Shown: piece after piece, positions 1-10,870 of the stretch | Layout: each line of letters begins with the position of its first letter | Numbering within the stretch: the stretch's first letter is position 1 | From: Prorocentrum cordatum | Taxonomy: Eukaryota > Sar > Dinophyceae > Prorocentrales > Prorocentraceae | Length of the DNA: 64,000 bases | Assembly: GCA_963575745.1 (NCBI GenBank) | Contig: CAUYUJ010004758.1 | Span: 60,001-124,000 of the forward strand | Direction: 5' to 3' | Program-made: the position numbers and the translations under genes | Notes under the pieces: model-generated | What the model was told of the DNA's origin: nothing | Database searches by the model: none | What the model saw: only the letters and a program-made list of their open reading frames with translations

Positions 1-86
1 TCAGCACGCTCATCATCAGGGAAGGTGGGCATATCTTCGATCTCCTGGGCGCATCGGGCCAGAGCAGCAGCATCTGGGAGCCCCAT
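1..86 (-). CDS. Possible 5' end of a protein-coding gene, cut by window edge
   Basis: An ATG at 86-84 opens a 28-codon frame that runs off the left edge without a stop. The peptide starts MGLPDAAALARC and ends in an acidic PTFPDDERA stretch. It is too short to assign. It lies downstream, in the same orientation, of the exact spliced-leader copy at 240-261, so it could be the first codons of a gene whose 5' leader is a retroposed, once trans-spliced mRNA. Two other short frames also start near the leader (ATGs at 239 and 235) and stop before this point. Which ATG is used is unknown. Confidence 0.25.
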   Translation of the reverse strand, partial: MGLPDAAALARCAQEIEDMPTFPDDERA

Positions 87-239
87 GACAACTAGGACGA
101 TCGCTCGCACAGGAACGGGAAAGGCCTCCGTTTACCCGTGGGCGCGAGCGTCGGAGCGATGAATGATCTCTGCCAGACCACCAAGGGTCGTCTGCCGCGG
201 ACTAGCGGTATCCACTTGTTCCACTGAGGAACCATGCAT

Positions 240-261
240 CTTGAGCCAAAATGGCTACGGA
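240..261 (-). other. Dinoflagellate spliced-leader sequence (relic in a retroposed gene)
   Basis: Read on the minus strand, this is an exact copy of the 22-nt dinoflagellate spliced leader (D-CCGTAGCCATTTTGGC... ending CTCAAG, with D = T). The next bases are ATGCATGG, not a GT splice donor, so this is not an SL RNA gene. It fits an SL already joined to an mRNA, then reverse-transcribed and reinserted, as described for dinoflagellate processed-gene recycling. A GGA-type microsatellite (262-295) abuts its 5' side. Confidence 0.9.
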
Positions 262-747
262 GGAGGAGGAGGAGGAGGAGGAGGCTTCGGGAGGTCTCCT
301 CCTCCCCACTGCAGCGGCTCGGTATGCATAATATTCCCCCTTCTCCCCTGGCTCTGTCCAGGTGGTGTCCTGGCCTCTCCGCGTATACCCCCTCCTTTCG
401 CCTCCTCCGCCTTCCCTGGTCCTGCTGCTCCTTTTCAACGTTGGCCAGACTCCTAGCATCGATGCTCGCAGCGTGCGTGTGGCACATCGATGTGCAGGGT
501 CCTCCCGCTCCTTCTGCTCCAGCTCCTGTTGCCTCTGTCATTCGTCCTCGTCCTCCTGCTCCCCCTCCTTTACCTCCTGCTCATCCTCCTGCTCATCCGC
601 CACCTCATCCTCCAATGTACGCAGCCCCCCTTTCCCGACACGATGGGGTTCTTCTGGAGCTCCAGGTCCGCTGTGACGCACGGCGGTGGATCGAGAAAAG
701 GCCAGTGGAACGGGAAGGGATGCCTCGAGCCTCGACGCGGCCATAAA
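262..747. other. No gene recognised; GGA microsatellite then C-rich sequence
   Basis: A (GGA)n tract at 262-290 is followed by pyrimidine-rich CTCCTCC-type sequence. Open frames here are low-complexity (Ser/Pro/Leu or Arg/Glu) and look like repeat artefacts. Confidence 0.6.
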
Positions 748-975
748 CGAAGCTGGACTCGACTCGACTCGACCTCGAGCCTCGAGCCTCGAGCCTCGAC
801 CTCGAGCCTCGACCTCGAGCCTCGACTCGACCTCGAGCCTCGAGCCTCGAAGCTCGACCCGACCTCGAGCCTCGAGCCTCGAGCCTCGACCTCGAGCCTC
901 GACCTCGACCCGACCTCGAGCCTCGAGCCTCGCCTCGACCTCAAGCCTCAACTCGACCTCGAGCCTCGACGCGAT
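748..975. repeat. CTCGAG/CCTCGA short tandem repeat
   Basis: About 220 bp of near-perfect alternation of CCTCGAG, CCTCGA and CCTCGAC units, with occasional CCCGA or CTCGACTCGA variants. The CTCGAG hexamer is self-complementary, so the block is dense in small palindromes. Confidence 0.9.
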
Positions 976-1858
976 GCCTCCCGCGACGGGGCCGCGGCAG
1001 CGCCGATCCGCACGCCGCCGCGGGCCGGCCCGCCGCGGCCGGCGGAGAGGGCCCCGCGGCGGCAAGGCGGGGGGGCGGCAGCGCGCTGAATGCTTCGAGC
1101 GCTGCCGCCCCGCTCGAGGAGGGCAGAAAATCCACCCCGACGGCAGAGGGAAGCACGTACGGCGAAGGCATGAAGTGATGCGGGATGGCGATGAATCCAA
1201 AATTAGAGAGGGGAGCGATTAAACAAATAGTTTCCCTGCCATTTCTGCACAATTTTCTGACTGGAGGAGAACGATTAAAAAAAAAGTTTTCCAGCCCGCG
1301 GCCGCTTTTTTTCTAATCGTCATCCCAGGCGCCGCCGCGTGAACACGACCCCCGGTCATTTATTAATCGTCATCCTCCATTAGGGAACCATTGGATGAGG
1401 AAGCCAGGGTCTAAAAGCCAGTGCAAAAAGCATATTGAGGTTTGGCCATGGAGACGACCGCCGCCCTCATCAGAGATGGAATCCTCCAGGGTCCAGAGCC
1501 TCCTGGGCACATGCCTTCACCGACGCCACCACCGTAGTGAACACCCCCCCCCCCTGCCCCCCAGACTCAAAGTTGGCACGCGCGGGGGAGACTGCGGTCG
1601 AGATGCAACTCATCAGACCCACCGTCAGCTTTGAACATTGGGGGAGGGGGGGGGTGCGTTGACAGATGAATGTGGCATGAGTGTTAGATGTTTTATTCCG
1701 AGGTCTGGATGACAACCACCCCGACACGCGAGGTTGTTTCGTAGCCGCGCCCAGAGGAGGAATCGAGCAAGGCAGAGCTGTTCAGGAAACGACCAGGGCC
1801 GTGTAGGGAGCGCCAATTATCCGGTCCGGGTGGTTCTTCCCCCCTGGACTCTCAGATT
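976..1858. other. No gene recognised
   Basis: GC-rich to about 1130, then more mixed sequence with poly-A, poly-T and poly-C runs. Nothing beyond short overlapping frames was seen. Confidence 0.5.
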
Positions 1859-2175
1859 TGGAGGCCCGAAGTGGGTACGGAAAATATGGGCACGATGTCA
1901 ACCAACAAACGTTGTCCAAAACCGAAAGCGGCCGCTGTCGGGCAGGCAGACTTCTGTCTCAAGTGGACAAGGTCCGCGGCGACACCGATAGCGACTCCTG
2001 TTCTAACCAGGCTCGACCTTCTCCCTATCCCTAAGATCTGCACGCCGAATGGCGATGACATCCTTAAGGATGCGCCCTCAGAAACTGGTTCCCAATGTGC
2101 CAGAAAATGCCGCCGGTCTTCGTACCCGGTTTTCCCGTGCCCATTTCTACGGGGTAGCGACCGGGGGGGACTGGC
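1859..2175 (+). repeat. Palindrome-rich foldback element, copy 1 (diverged)
   Basis: The first roughly 150 bp align with 2700-2851 at about three quarters identity. Both carry the GGGTACNGAAAANATGGGCAC block, a GCGGCCGC core and CAGCGACTCCTGTTC or a close variant. Near 2130-2160 the sequence returns as an inverted, degraded copy of its own start, as in copy 2. The plus frame begins MGTENMGTM in both copies, but this probably reflects repeat similarity rather than a gene. Confidence 0.55.
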
Positions 2176-2698
2176 ATGGGGGGAAAACATCGACCTGGAA
2201 CTGGCGATACATCGCCGATAAATCGGCGATAGGCCCCTGGCTGTTTTGTATCATCTTCACAGGTGCTGTCGGTTTTTCAAGTTAACTGCAGCTGCAGATG
2301 AGCTACAGAGCTGACAGGCACAGCTAATGCATCTAGAATCATCTGGCGCGTTCGTCTCAAGTATCTAGATGTCTGAACTCGGTCTCCCAGCAGAACTGGG
2401 CCCGCAAACCTATTCGCACTTTTTCTTGGACGACAGCGAATCCGCACGTTCCTGGGCAGGTTGGGGCTATCGGGCCCTCATCGGCGATCAAAAGGGGGAT
2501 TGGGGAGCGATGCGTCCCCCCATGAGTCGGCGGCGGGCGCGGGGGGGAAATGAGAAGGGGCGGGACTTCCGAAGCTTCTGAGAAGTTTCCGGACTTCTGA
2601 GAGGGCCTCTGAGAAGTTCAGTCTGTACTCAAAATAGGCTAAGGAGACCTCTCAGAAGTCCCCTGGACTTCTAAGAAGTCCCGCGGCCTTCTGAGAAT
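2176..2698. other. No gene recognised; short AGAAGTCC-type repeats near the end
   Basis: Mixed sequence. From about 2560 to 2700 there are several alternating direct and inverted copies of CTTCTGAGAAGT / ACTTCTAAGAAGTCC, a local cluster of small palindromes directly before foldback copy 2. Confidence 0.5.
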
Positions 2699-2703
2699 TT
2701 GGA

Positions 2704-2910
2704 CGCCCGACATGGGTACCGAAAACATGGGCACTATGCCCAACAACAAATGTTGTCCCAAGCCAACAGCGGCCGCTGTTGGGCAGGCGGCCTTCTGTCT
2801 CGGATGGACACAGGCCGCGGCGGCGTGGACAGCGACTCCTGTTCAGAATGAACAGGAACTGCTGTCGGGCATGGTATCCATTCTTTCAGTACCCATTTCG
2901 GGCGTCGAGA
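2704..2910. repeat. Foldback (inverted-repeat) element, copy 2
   Basis: The left arm starts CGCCCGACATGGGTACCGAA at 2704. The reverse complement of the right end, read from 2910, starts CGCCCGAAATGGGTACTGAA, so the ends are about 35-bp imperfect inverted repeats. Inside are further palindromes: CAACAGCGGCCGCTGTTG (18 bp, perfect), CCTGTTC-AGAAT-GAACAGG and ACAACAAATGTTGT. This is the structure of a small non-autonomous foldback or MITE-like element. No protein is expected. Confidence 0.6.
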
Positions 2911-3123
2911 GAGAAGGCCTGCTCCTTCTCATTTCCCCCCCGGGCCCGCCGCCGAATGAGCACGTGCTCTGGTGGTTTTCCGGCCCCACCTCGGGCCTCC
3001 CGCGGCCGCTCGGGGTGACCCGGGCACGCCTGGAGAGCTCGCGGCGAGGCGCAGCCGCTGGGAGGCAGCCCGAGGCTACAGCGCGCGCCGAGCACCGAAG
3101 CGGACTTCCCAAAAACGTCCAAA

Positions 3124-3245
3124 CCCCTCCTCCTCCTCCTCCTCCTCCTCCTCCTCCTCCTCCTCCTCCTCCTCCTCCTCCTCCTCCTCCTAGCCGTCCC
3201 TGTCCTCCTTCTCCCTCCTCCTCCTCCTCCTCCTCCTCCTCCTCG
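3124..3245. repeat. (CTC)n microsatellite
   Basis: Two runs of CTC/CCT trinucleotides (3126-3191 and 3209-3243). Long Glu- or Arg-rich and Pro/Ser-rich frames across it are artefacts. Confidence 0.95.
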
Positions 3246-3621
3246 TCCGAGCCCGGAAACGGCAACTCCCGAAAGCGCCCCCCTCTCCCCCACCCCCCCC
3301 CTTCGCTGCCCCCAGATTTCGACGGCGCGGGATGCGGCAGGCCCGTGCCGCGCCGGCGGGGGGCGTGGGTCCCCTCGGCCGCCCGCCCTCCTCCGCGCCC
3401 CGCGCCCCGCGGTGTGCGGCAAGCGCGGTGACCTTCGCGCCATCGCCACCGCCGCCCAGGAGAAGTGCAGCCGCCCTGGCCTGGACCTCCGCCGCCGCCT
3501 GGCCTCTTCCTCCGCCGCCTCTTCCTCCTCGTGCCTCCTCCTCCTCCTCGCGCTGCCTCCTCCCAGCGCCTCCTCCTCCTCCTCCTCCTCCTCGCGCCTC
3601 CTCGCTCCTCGCTCCGCCTCC

Positions 3622-3703
3622 TTTCCCTTTCCCTTTCCCTTTCCCTTTCCCTTTCCCTTTCCCTTTCCCTTTCCCTTTCCCTTTCCCTTTCCCTTTCCCT
3701 TCC
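3622..3703. repeat. (CCCTTT)n hexamer microsatellite
   Basis: About 13 near-perfect CCCTTT hexamers. It forms part of the low-complexity 3' flank of the retrotransposon relic. Confidence 0.95.
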
Positions 3704-3749
3704 TTTGGGGGCGGCCCCAGAAGGAACTGCCCCAGCAAAGCCCCACGAG

Positions 3750-6700
3750 GTCAGCCACGATGGGAGCCCGCAGAGGGTGGCGCGAATGCCACTTCCGCCG
3801 CCGCGCTGGGCTCCACGGCAGTCCTGCCCGCCTGGGGCGGGGCGGGCCCGTGGAAACGAGAGGGCGCAGCAGGGGCGCCCACCCCCTGCGCACGGTAGAA
3901 TGCCTCGGGATCCTCGACCTCGGAGAGGACCGAGCGGAGAGGCCCTCCACCCAAGCCAACCCCCGAGGCTCCCGCGGAGGGAAGACAGGGAAGGGGGCGA
4001 GGGGGGATGGATGCCGAGGAGGGGTTTTGGCCCTCGCGCAGTGCTTTCAACGAGCGGTGGCCCCAGTCCGTGGGAGGGACACAGGTCCTGCCGATCTTGA
4101 GCACCTGCTGGGCTCGATGCGCCCCACAACGCGAGCACCAAACAACTCCTTCCGTGGGCCCCCCCCCCCGCTCACCACAAACGATGGGACGGGCGGGCAC
4201 GAGACAAAATGTCAGGAACGCCTGGGCAAGGCCGAGAGACAACCTTGCAGCGATACGTCCCCGATCGACCGCAGGACACGCACCCCCAACGACCACGAAC
4301 AAGTTTGACTTGATGGCCCCAAGGGTCCGAGACCAAATCGAGCGGGTCAAAACGGACCCTGAGCACCTTCGGACGGACCACGCCAGGAAAATCCGAGAGC
4401 GCCAGATGGTGCATGATCCGACCCGTGTAGTGCGCAACGTGACGGCTAGCCCACCAGGCCAACGAGCGCCTGTGGGCTCAGTCTTCGTCCCTGGGATGCG
4501 CCCTGGCCCCTCGCTTAGCGAACCCGTCCGCCAGCACGCTGCCGCGAAAGTGAAGCCAAAGCACACCGCGTCTCTGGGCGTCAGGCCAGCTTTCGAAACG
4601 GAACCCAGCGAACCGAAACATCGTCGGCCCCCAAGTCCTGCAGATTAAATCAAATCCGATCCCAGACTTCGGAATAGAGACGATTCGGGCGAACGCATCG
4701 AGCCTTTCCCGCAGCTGCCCCGTCGACGATCGCACGGCAATCAGTAGCGACCGTGATGGGAGCAGCTGCTGGAGACAAGCACTTGACAAAACGCCCACAG
4801 CTCAGCGAGGCCTATCTCCTGCAAGGCTGCGGGGGAAGGTCCGAAACCTGCACCTTGGGAGTTGCCATGCTGATCGACCGAGACCGCCGCCCAACCTCCT
4901 CTCGAGCAAAGCGGAAGATCGGGGTCGAGGATGCCCCCGTCACTTGCTACAGCGCCTGTGAAGACGCCTCCCGCCAGCGGCCCGTCTGAAGCAAAAGGCC
5001 AGACTGACCAGGAGGCGGTTGCAAGCGAAGCTTGGAATCGACTAGGCGTCAGAACAGGAGAGCATCATCCTCGGCGCACGCTGCCCCTGCCTGGGACAGG
5101 CGTCGAGACCGAGGCTGCCCCGCGCACGCTGGGGACAAATCGCCACGAAACAACATGTGCGGAGTGTCGCCCCCCGCCGTCTGCCACCGACCCCGCCCGA
5201 TAGCCTTCCAGCCTGGGCGGGGCAAGGTGGCCAAGACGGCCGAACAGGGTCCTATGACTTTGCTGGGGAGGGCCTTGCAAACCTTCTTGAGGGTCCCAGC
5301 CATAAATGCAAACGAAAACCACTGCTCTATAACCGCACGGCCCCAACACTGCAGCGGCAACCTGACGGCCGCATAGACGGGATCCGTTTGGGGGGCCGCC
5401 GACGAAGCAGACTGCAACGCGCGAGGCCGACCCGCCGCGGGGCCGAAAATAGCGGGGGCCGAGGTGGCCCTGGAACTTTCGAGGGCTCTGGTGGAGACCC
5501 CCGTAACTCTGGCACCATAAGACGCGGCGGCGGCCCCTCCAGACTTGAATGCCCTGCTCATGCCCTTGCGAGCGGAAGAAGCAAACGAAGCCGACGGGCC
5601 CTGCGCTTGATAACGCACCCCACGCTCTTGGGTGGCCCGATCAGGCCTACTCAGCGAAGAATCAACGCCGAGGTTTTTGACTCCATCAGCCCCCTGGAAG
5701 TTCCACGCCCGCAGCCTGGTGATCAAACATGTAGAAACTCTCCTGGAAGACGACGTGAGCTGGCACTTCGTACGAGACACCTTCAGCCCTTCGAGCTCCG
5801 GTCGGGTGCACAGACCGACAGTGCCTCTAGAAAGCATGCGCGCCACGCGGTCCTCTCGGCCTGTGCTGGAAAGCGTGCAATTGTCAACCACCAGGTGCGC
5901 GGCGAGCGCGGTCTCTCGCAGCACCTCATCCAAAATGGGCAGGGGGAGCATGCGAAGCAACGTCGTGGCGAAGGCGCAGCCCGCGATGATCCCGGGGAAG
6001 TGCGAAACGAGTCCTGGGAGATGAAGGCGCCTACCTGCAGGGCCCTCGGCCCAGAGTGCATGATGACGAAGGGGGCCAACCTGCGAAGATTGAGCTGGAG
6101 CTCGCGGCCCCTTCGAAGCAGCCGGACGTGGGGGGCCATCTCGCAGGCCTTCTGGAGGTCCACAGGGGCGTTGGCAGAGGCCTGACGGTTGGCCTTGGCC
6201 CACTCAGCCACGAACGCCTGCTTCCACGCCGCCTGCTCACAGGACTTGCCCGTGATGCCGAAGGCCCAGCCCCGCGGGAACGCGCTCTCCCACTGCGCAG
6301 CGTAGCCCCGTCGAAGGGCCCCAAGGGTACGGCAGAACGTGGTGAGAATCCCCTATCGGTCTACGTCCTCCTTCGGGCTTCTGAAGAAACCCAGCGATGA
6401 CTTTCCAAAGCTGAAGCGGGAGCACAATCGACTCCAGGATCTCCCAGGGCACCATCCGCAGGCGAGCCAGGCCCTGATCTGATCGGCGAGCTGCTGAAGG
6501 ACATGCGGGTGCCAACCATCAGCTCCCACTGCCGTCCATCGTCCGAAGCCTCTGAGAACCTGCGAAGCCTGTCGGGGCTGGGGGCTCATCTGCAGGAGGG
6601 AGGGAGGTCAAGCCCTTGCACGTGCGCGATGACCTCGTGAATCCTTGGCGCTTCCTCCTCGGACGACCTCCAGCTCCAAACGGATTTCCACTCAGACTCC

Positions 6701-7910
6701 AGATCCCTGAGGGCGTCCGCCCCAGCGGGCGCTCCGTCCTGGAACTCCGAGGCCTCGTCGGGGATCCGCTCGGTCGGCTGGCGGGCGATGCGATGGGCGA
6801 GCCCACCTCCGCGACGCGCAGCTCGAGCGACAGTCTTCCTCCAGTCCTTGGCCCTCCGCGCAGCGAACCTGCTCTCGAGAGTCCGCGCCGCTGAGGTGAG
6901 ATGCTGAATGGCGTCAGGGAGGTCCAGCTCGGGCCCCAAGCTCTGCTCCGACAGCCACGCACGAAAGGTGACCCACTCGGTGCAAGTGCGCAGCTGACCA
7001 GCCCAAGAGAGAAGCTCATGGTAAAGATGCCGCGCGTCCGAGGAGTCCGACTGACCACGATTGACCAAACACGGAAGCTCGTGAAGACGGACGGCGCAAA
7101 AACTTTCTCCAAGCTCTAGCCTCAGCGGAGGCCCCGGGATGAGCTCCTCCTGACTTCCGCAAGACCGAACGACGAACAACTGAGGCCCCACGACCCCTGC
7201 CTGAATACGACTTCGCCTCCGACTCCGAGTGGCCGTGGAACAGGGGCAGCTCTGCCTCTGCCTGATCACAAAACGCAAGGTAGCCATAGTCGAGCGTGCG
7301 CCACTTCGCCCCAGGCCCCCTGCACGCGTAGATCCCAGGCGACACAATGGCAGCCCCCAGCGAGGCCGCCCACCCAGATGCCAGGACCTCCGCGGGCTCC
7401 ACATTCCAGTCGCCTCCGAGGATGAACGGCTGCCCCAAGGCCTGCAAGGCCTCGCCCAGCTGCTTCAAACCCCGAACGAGACATCGTCGAGGCCGCCTCC
7501 CGAGACTAGGTAGACCGAGCCAATGAGGACGACCCCTTGACAAGCCCGTTGAACCATTTGAGACTGACTCGTTCCGAAAGCCACGGGCGCCTAGAGATGG
7601 GGGCCTCCCCAAGCCCGAGGCGCGGCCTGACGGCAACCGCAACTCCGCTCGAGAGGCCGCCACCTGTGTCGCGGCTGGGCGCCACCGTGGTCTTCCAGCC
7701 GAGGCGACCTAGGGAAACATCTGCCATGCCGCGGTCGGCGGGGGCGACCGCTATCTCCTGCAGCAGCTCCGCGTCGCCCTCGGCCTCGGCCTGCAGGAAG
7801 TGCCGGCAGCTGCGCCAGCTCGTAGTGTTGCATGTAGTGAACGTCCAAGTACGCGGGGCCTCCGACGACGAGCATCGCTGCCGCGCTGGGCCCTCCGACG
7901 CAGCCACCGA
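3750..7910 (-). pseudogene. Decayed non-LTR retrotransposon (endonuclease + reverse transcriptase)
   Basis: The minus strand shows, in the right order but in several frames, the landmarks of an APE-type endonuclease followed by a reverse transcriptase. These are NTTSW and LLQE (about 7850-7740), GGDWNVE (7398-7423) and TLDYGYL (about 7285); a linker; GADGWHP (about 6520); GGRRPIG (about 6355); DLQKACE (about 6150, motif A); GIIAGCAFATTLLR (about 5980, motif B); VVDN (about 5885, motif C); NLGVD (about 5670); and a C-terminal WCSRCGAH...C cluster (about 4140-4070). Many frameshifts and stops separate these pieces. The usual [F/Y]xDD reads VVDN, losing a metal-binding aspartate. It is a different family from the intact element at 36806-40765. 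It would have reverse-transcribed its own RNA at a nicked target, but is now dead. Confidence 0.75.
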
Positions 7911-9125
7911 CGGCGACGCGGAGTGAGACGGGTTGCGCCGCTCGCCGCTGAGGGAGCTACCCCCGCTGCCGCCCCGCCTTGGCTGCGCCCCCTCCCGCGC
8001 GGCACGCTGCGGGGGGGGGCCGAAGCGGTCTCGGCCAGGTCAGCCGCGCGGGAGCGGCTGCGACGGCGGGCGGGTCCAGCGGCCAGCGGCAACGGCGCCC
8101 CCGATCGCCGCCTCCGCCGCCTCCTGAGCTCGTTGGCTGAGCTCGAGTCTGGTGATCGCCGCCGCCCTGCGCCTGACCTCGCGGGCCACCTGCTCGTCGC
8201 CAGGCAGCTCGGGGAACTCCTCCTCCTCCTCCTCCTCCTCCTCCTCCTCCTCCTCTGGGCCTCGTCGGGGTGGGGTGCTCTGGAGGCCGTGGGGACTCCT
8301 CCTCGGAAATCCTGGGGGCACCCCGGGCCAGGGGCACTTCGAGCAACGCCCGACTTGGACTACACGCGCAAGAGCGACCCTGGCCTTGGGCGCGCGGCTT
8401 AAGGGGGGGCCGCGGCGAGGCCTGACCCAAGCGCGGAGGACGATGCCATCGCATCTCGTTCAGCGGTCGAAGGACCCCCAACGGGCCCGCACCCAAGGTC
8501 ACTGTGGCGAAGGGTCACTTACGTCTATAGATGAGGCCCGCGCCTTCTAAGAAGCAGGGGTGCTTCTACGAAGCCTTCCCCCTCCCCCTCCCCCTCCAAA
8601 CTCGGAGCCTTCAACATCGAGTGCTGCACCAACTCTGCAGGGCCCCAGCCCCGAACTCTGGGCAGGCAAGGCCGGCGGCGCACCGCCAGGCCGCATCGGC
8701 CTCGAACGCCGAGGGGCGGAGGAGGCGGAGGAGGAGGAGGAGGAGGAGGAGGAGGAGGAGAGGAAGGAGGAGGAGAGGGAGGAGGAGGAGGCGGAGGAGG
8801 AGGAGGCGCAGGCGGAGGAGGATGAGAAGGTGGAGGCGGAGGAGGCGGAGGAAGAGGAGGGGGAGGCGGAGGACGAGGAGGCGGGGGAGGAGGCGGAGGA
8901 GGGGCGGAGGAGGAGGAGGAGGCGGAGGAGGAGGAGGAGAGGAAGGAGGAGGGCCCCCCTCTGCGCGCGGCCGGCAGTCGACCGACCGCCAACCGCTCCC
9001 CGCCCGCCGCCGGGCGGCCCCCGGAGGCGGCCGCGCGCCGCGGGCGGCGGCGGGAGGTCCCCGCCCCTCAGCCGATGCGGCAGGTGTCCTGCGCGCCGCG
9101 GCGGCGGCGGCGGCGGCGGCGGCAG

Positions 9126-9171
<46 letters not shown>

Positions 9172-9935
9172 GTTGACAGCGACGACGACGACGACGTTAC
9201 AGCGACGACGACGACGACGACGACGACGACGGGGATGACGACGACGGTGACGACGACAAGGACGACGACAAGGACGACGACGGAAACGACGACGACGACG
9301 GCGACGACAACGACGAGGGCGCCGACGACGACGAGGACGAGGACGAGGACGACGATGACGAGGACGAGGACGAGGACGACGACGGCGGCGGGGAGGGAGC
9401 TGCAGCAGGGAGCAGCAGGAGAGGGGGGCGAAGGGGTGTGGAGGGGGAAGGAGGGGGGAGGGAAGCGAGAGAGAAGCGGGAGGGAATCTGAGTGAGGCAG
9501 GCGGAGAAGGAGGACGTGGAGACAAGCGTAAAGATGAAGAGGCGGATGAGGAGGAGGGAGGGAGGAATGAGGAGGGAGGAGTTGGAAGAGAAGGAGTTGG
9601 AGGAGGAGGAGGCGGAGGAGGAGGAGGAGGGGGAGGAGGAGGATGAGGCGGGGGAGGGGGAAGGGGGAGGAGGGGAGCAAAGGAAGGGGAGCTTGACATA
9701 GCACGTTCCCACGGAGCCCCTTGGGGAGACGATGTTTCGAATCCGATCGTTCCGAAGACTTGGAAGGGTTGGAGTGGTAGAGGGAGCGGGAGACGAGAAG
9801 AAGAAGAAGAAGAAGAAGAAGAAGATGAGGACAAATCCGCCGGCCACCTCCAGTTCCATCAACCCGTTGCTCGTTCGCGCGGGCAGTGCTGGCACGGACG
9901 AAATGACAACATGTCTAAACCGACAGCAGGTGTGC
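7911..9935. other. No gene recognised; nested microsatellites
   Basis: This block holds (CTC)n at 8219-8256, GGA/GGC-rich purine tracts at 8700-8950, a GCGGCG tract at 9097-9127 running into (GAC)n at 9128-9375, purine tracts at 9410-9680 and (GAA)n at 9796-9825. Very long frames across it encode only Glu, Arg, Asp/Thr or Ser/Pro runs and shift with the repeat, so they are rejected as genes. Confidence 0.75.
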
Positions 9936-9949
9936 TGATGCCGCGCACA

Positions 9950-10165
9950 AATCCGCCGACCCCCCGAGGCGTGTGGGACCTCTCTGTGCGCAGTCACTTC
10001 TTAACATGCCTCGGCCTTCTCCCTACTCGACATATCCGCGGACCCCAGAGGCGTGCGAACATCTTTGTGCTCATTCACTTCTTATCATGCCTCGGCCTTT
10101 TCCCTACTCGACACATCCGCCGACCCCAGAAGCGTCTCGGACATTCTTGTGTGCATTCACGCTTC
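9950..10165 (+). repeat. About 79-bp tandem repeat
   Basis: Roughly 2.5 units sharing ATGCCTCGGCCTT, CCCTACTCGACA, ATCCGC, GACCCC, GAGGCGTG and CATTCACTTCTTA. The repeat lies just before a second, C-rich minisatellite. Confidence 0.7.
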
Positions 10166-10169
10166 CTCC

Positions 10170-10500
10170 CTGGCTCTCTCTCGCCCAAAACCGACCGATC
10201 CCTCCCAACTCGCCCCGACCGATACCCCCCACCTGGCCCCGCCATCCCTATCCCAGAACCTCTCTTCTTGGGACCCCCCACCCCACGATTTCTCGCCCAA
10301 AACCGACCGATACCATCCACCTTCCCCCGACCGATACCTCCCACCTGGCCCCGGCATCCCCACCCCCAGTACCTCTCTTCTTGGGACCCCCCACCCCACG
10401 CTTTCTCGCCCAAAACCAACCTCGCCCCCCACCACGCCCCGGCATCCCCACCCACGGTAGCTCTGTTTGGGTACTCTTCTGAAGGACCGCCCCCTCTACA
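10170..10500 (+). repeat. About 115-bp C-rich minisatellite
   Basis: Three units built on TCTCGCCCAAAACCGACC, CCCGGCATCCC and TCTTCTTGGGACCCCCCAC. The motif order is the same as in the larger array at 12940-14095, so the two are probably one satellite family. Confidence 0.75.
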
Positions 10501-10649
10501 TCCCTGGAAGACAAGGGTGTCGTGTCTATTCGGGCGCGCGGTTCCCTGATACTCTTCGCTCATTCACGAGGCGCGCGCGTGTCTATTTTGATGTGTCGCG
10601 TATACTGTGAATTACAATGCTTCGTGGCTGTGTTTTTCGTGTGTTTCAT

Positions 10650-10870
10650 TAAATATACATGATTAGACACGTCTAGACACGTTTAGACATCTTTTTAGAC
10701 ATGATTAGACATGTTTAAACACGTCGTATCGGAAAAGTAGACACGAGTGCGTTTTAGACACGGATAGACACGTTTAGACATGTTTAGACATGTTTAGACG
10801 CGTTCGAATTAGACACGGATAGACACCGAGAACGCAACGACTCGTTTAGACACGAATCAAACACGCAACG
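10650..10870. repeat. TTTAGACATG-like decamer repeat
   Basis: Around twenty imperfect copies of a 9-11 nt unit (TTTAGACACG, TTTAGACATG, GATTAGACAT). This is an AT-rich island in GC-rich DNA and does not match a standard telomere repeat. Confidence 0.75.

Noticed and set aside
8500-9830. Very long Glu-, Arg-, Asp/Thr- or Ser/Pro-rich frames on both strands
   Set aside because: They follow GGA, GAC and CTC microsatellites, change with repeat phase and contain no folded segment.
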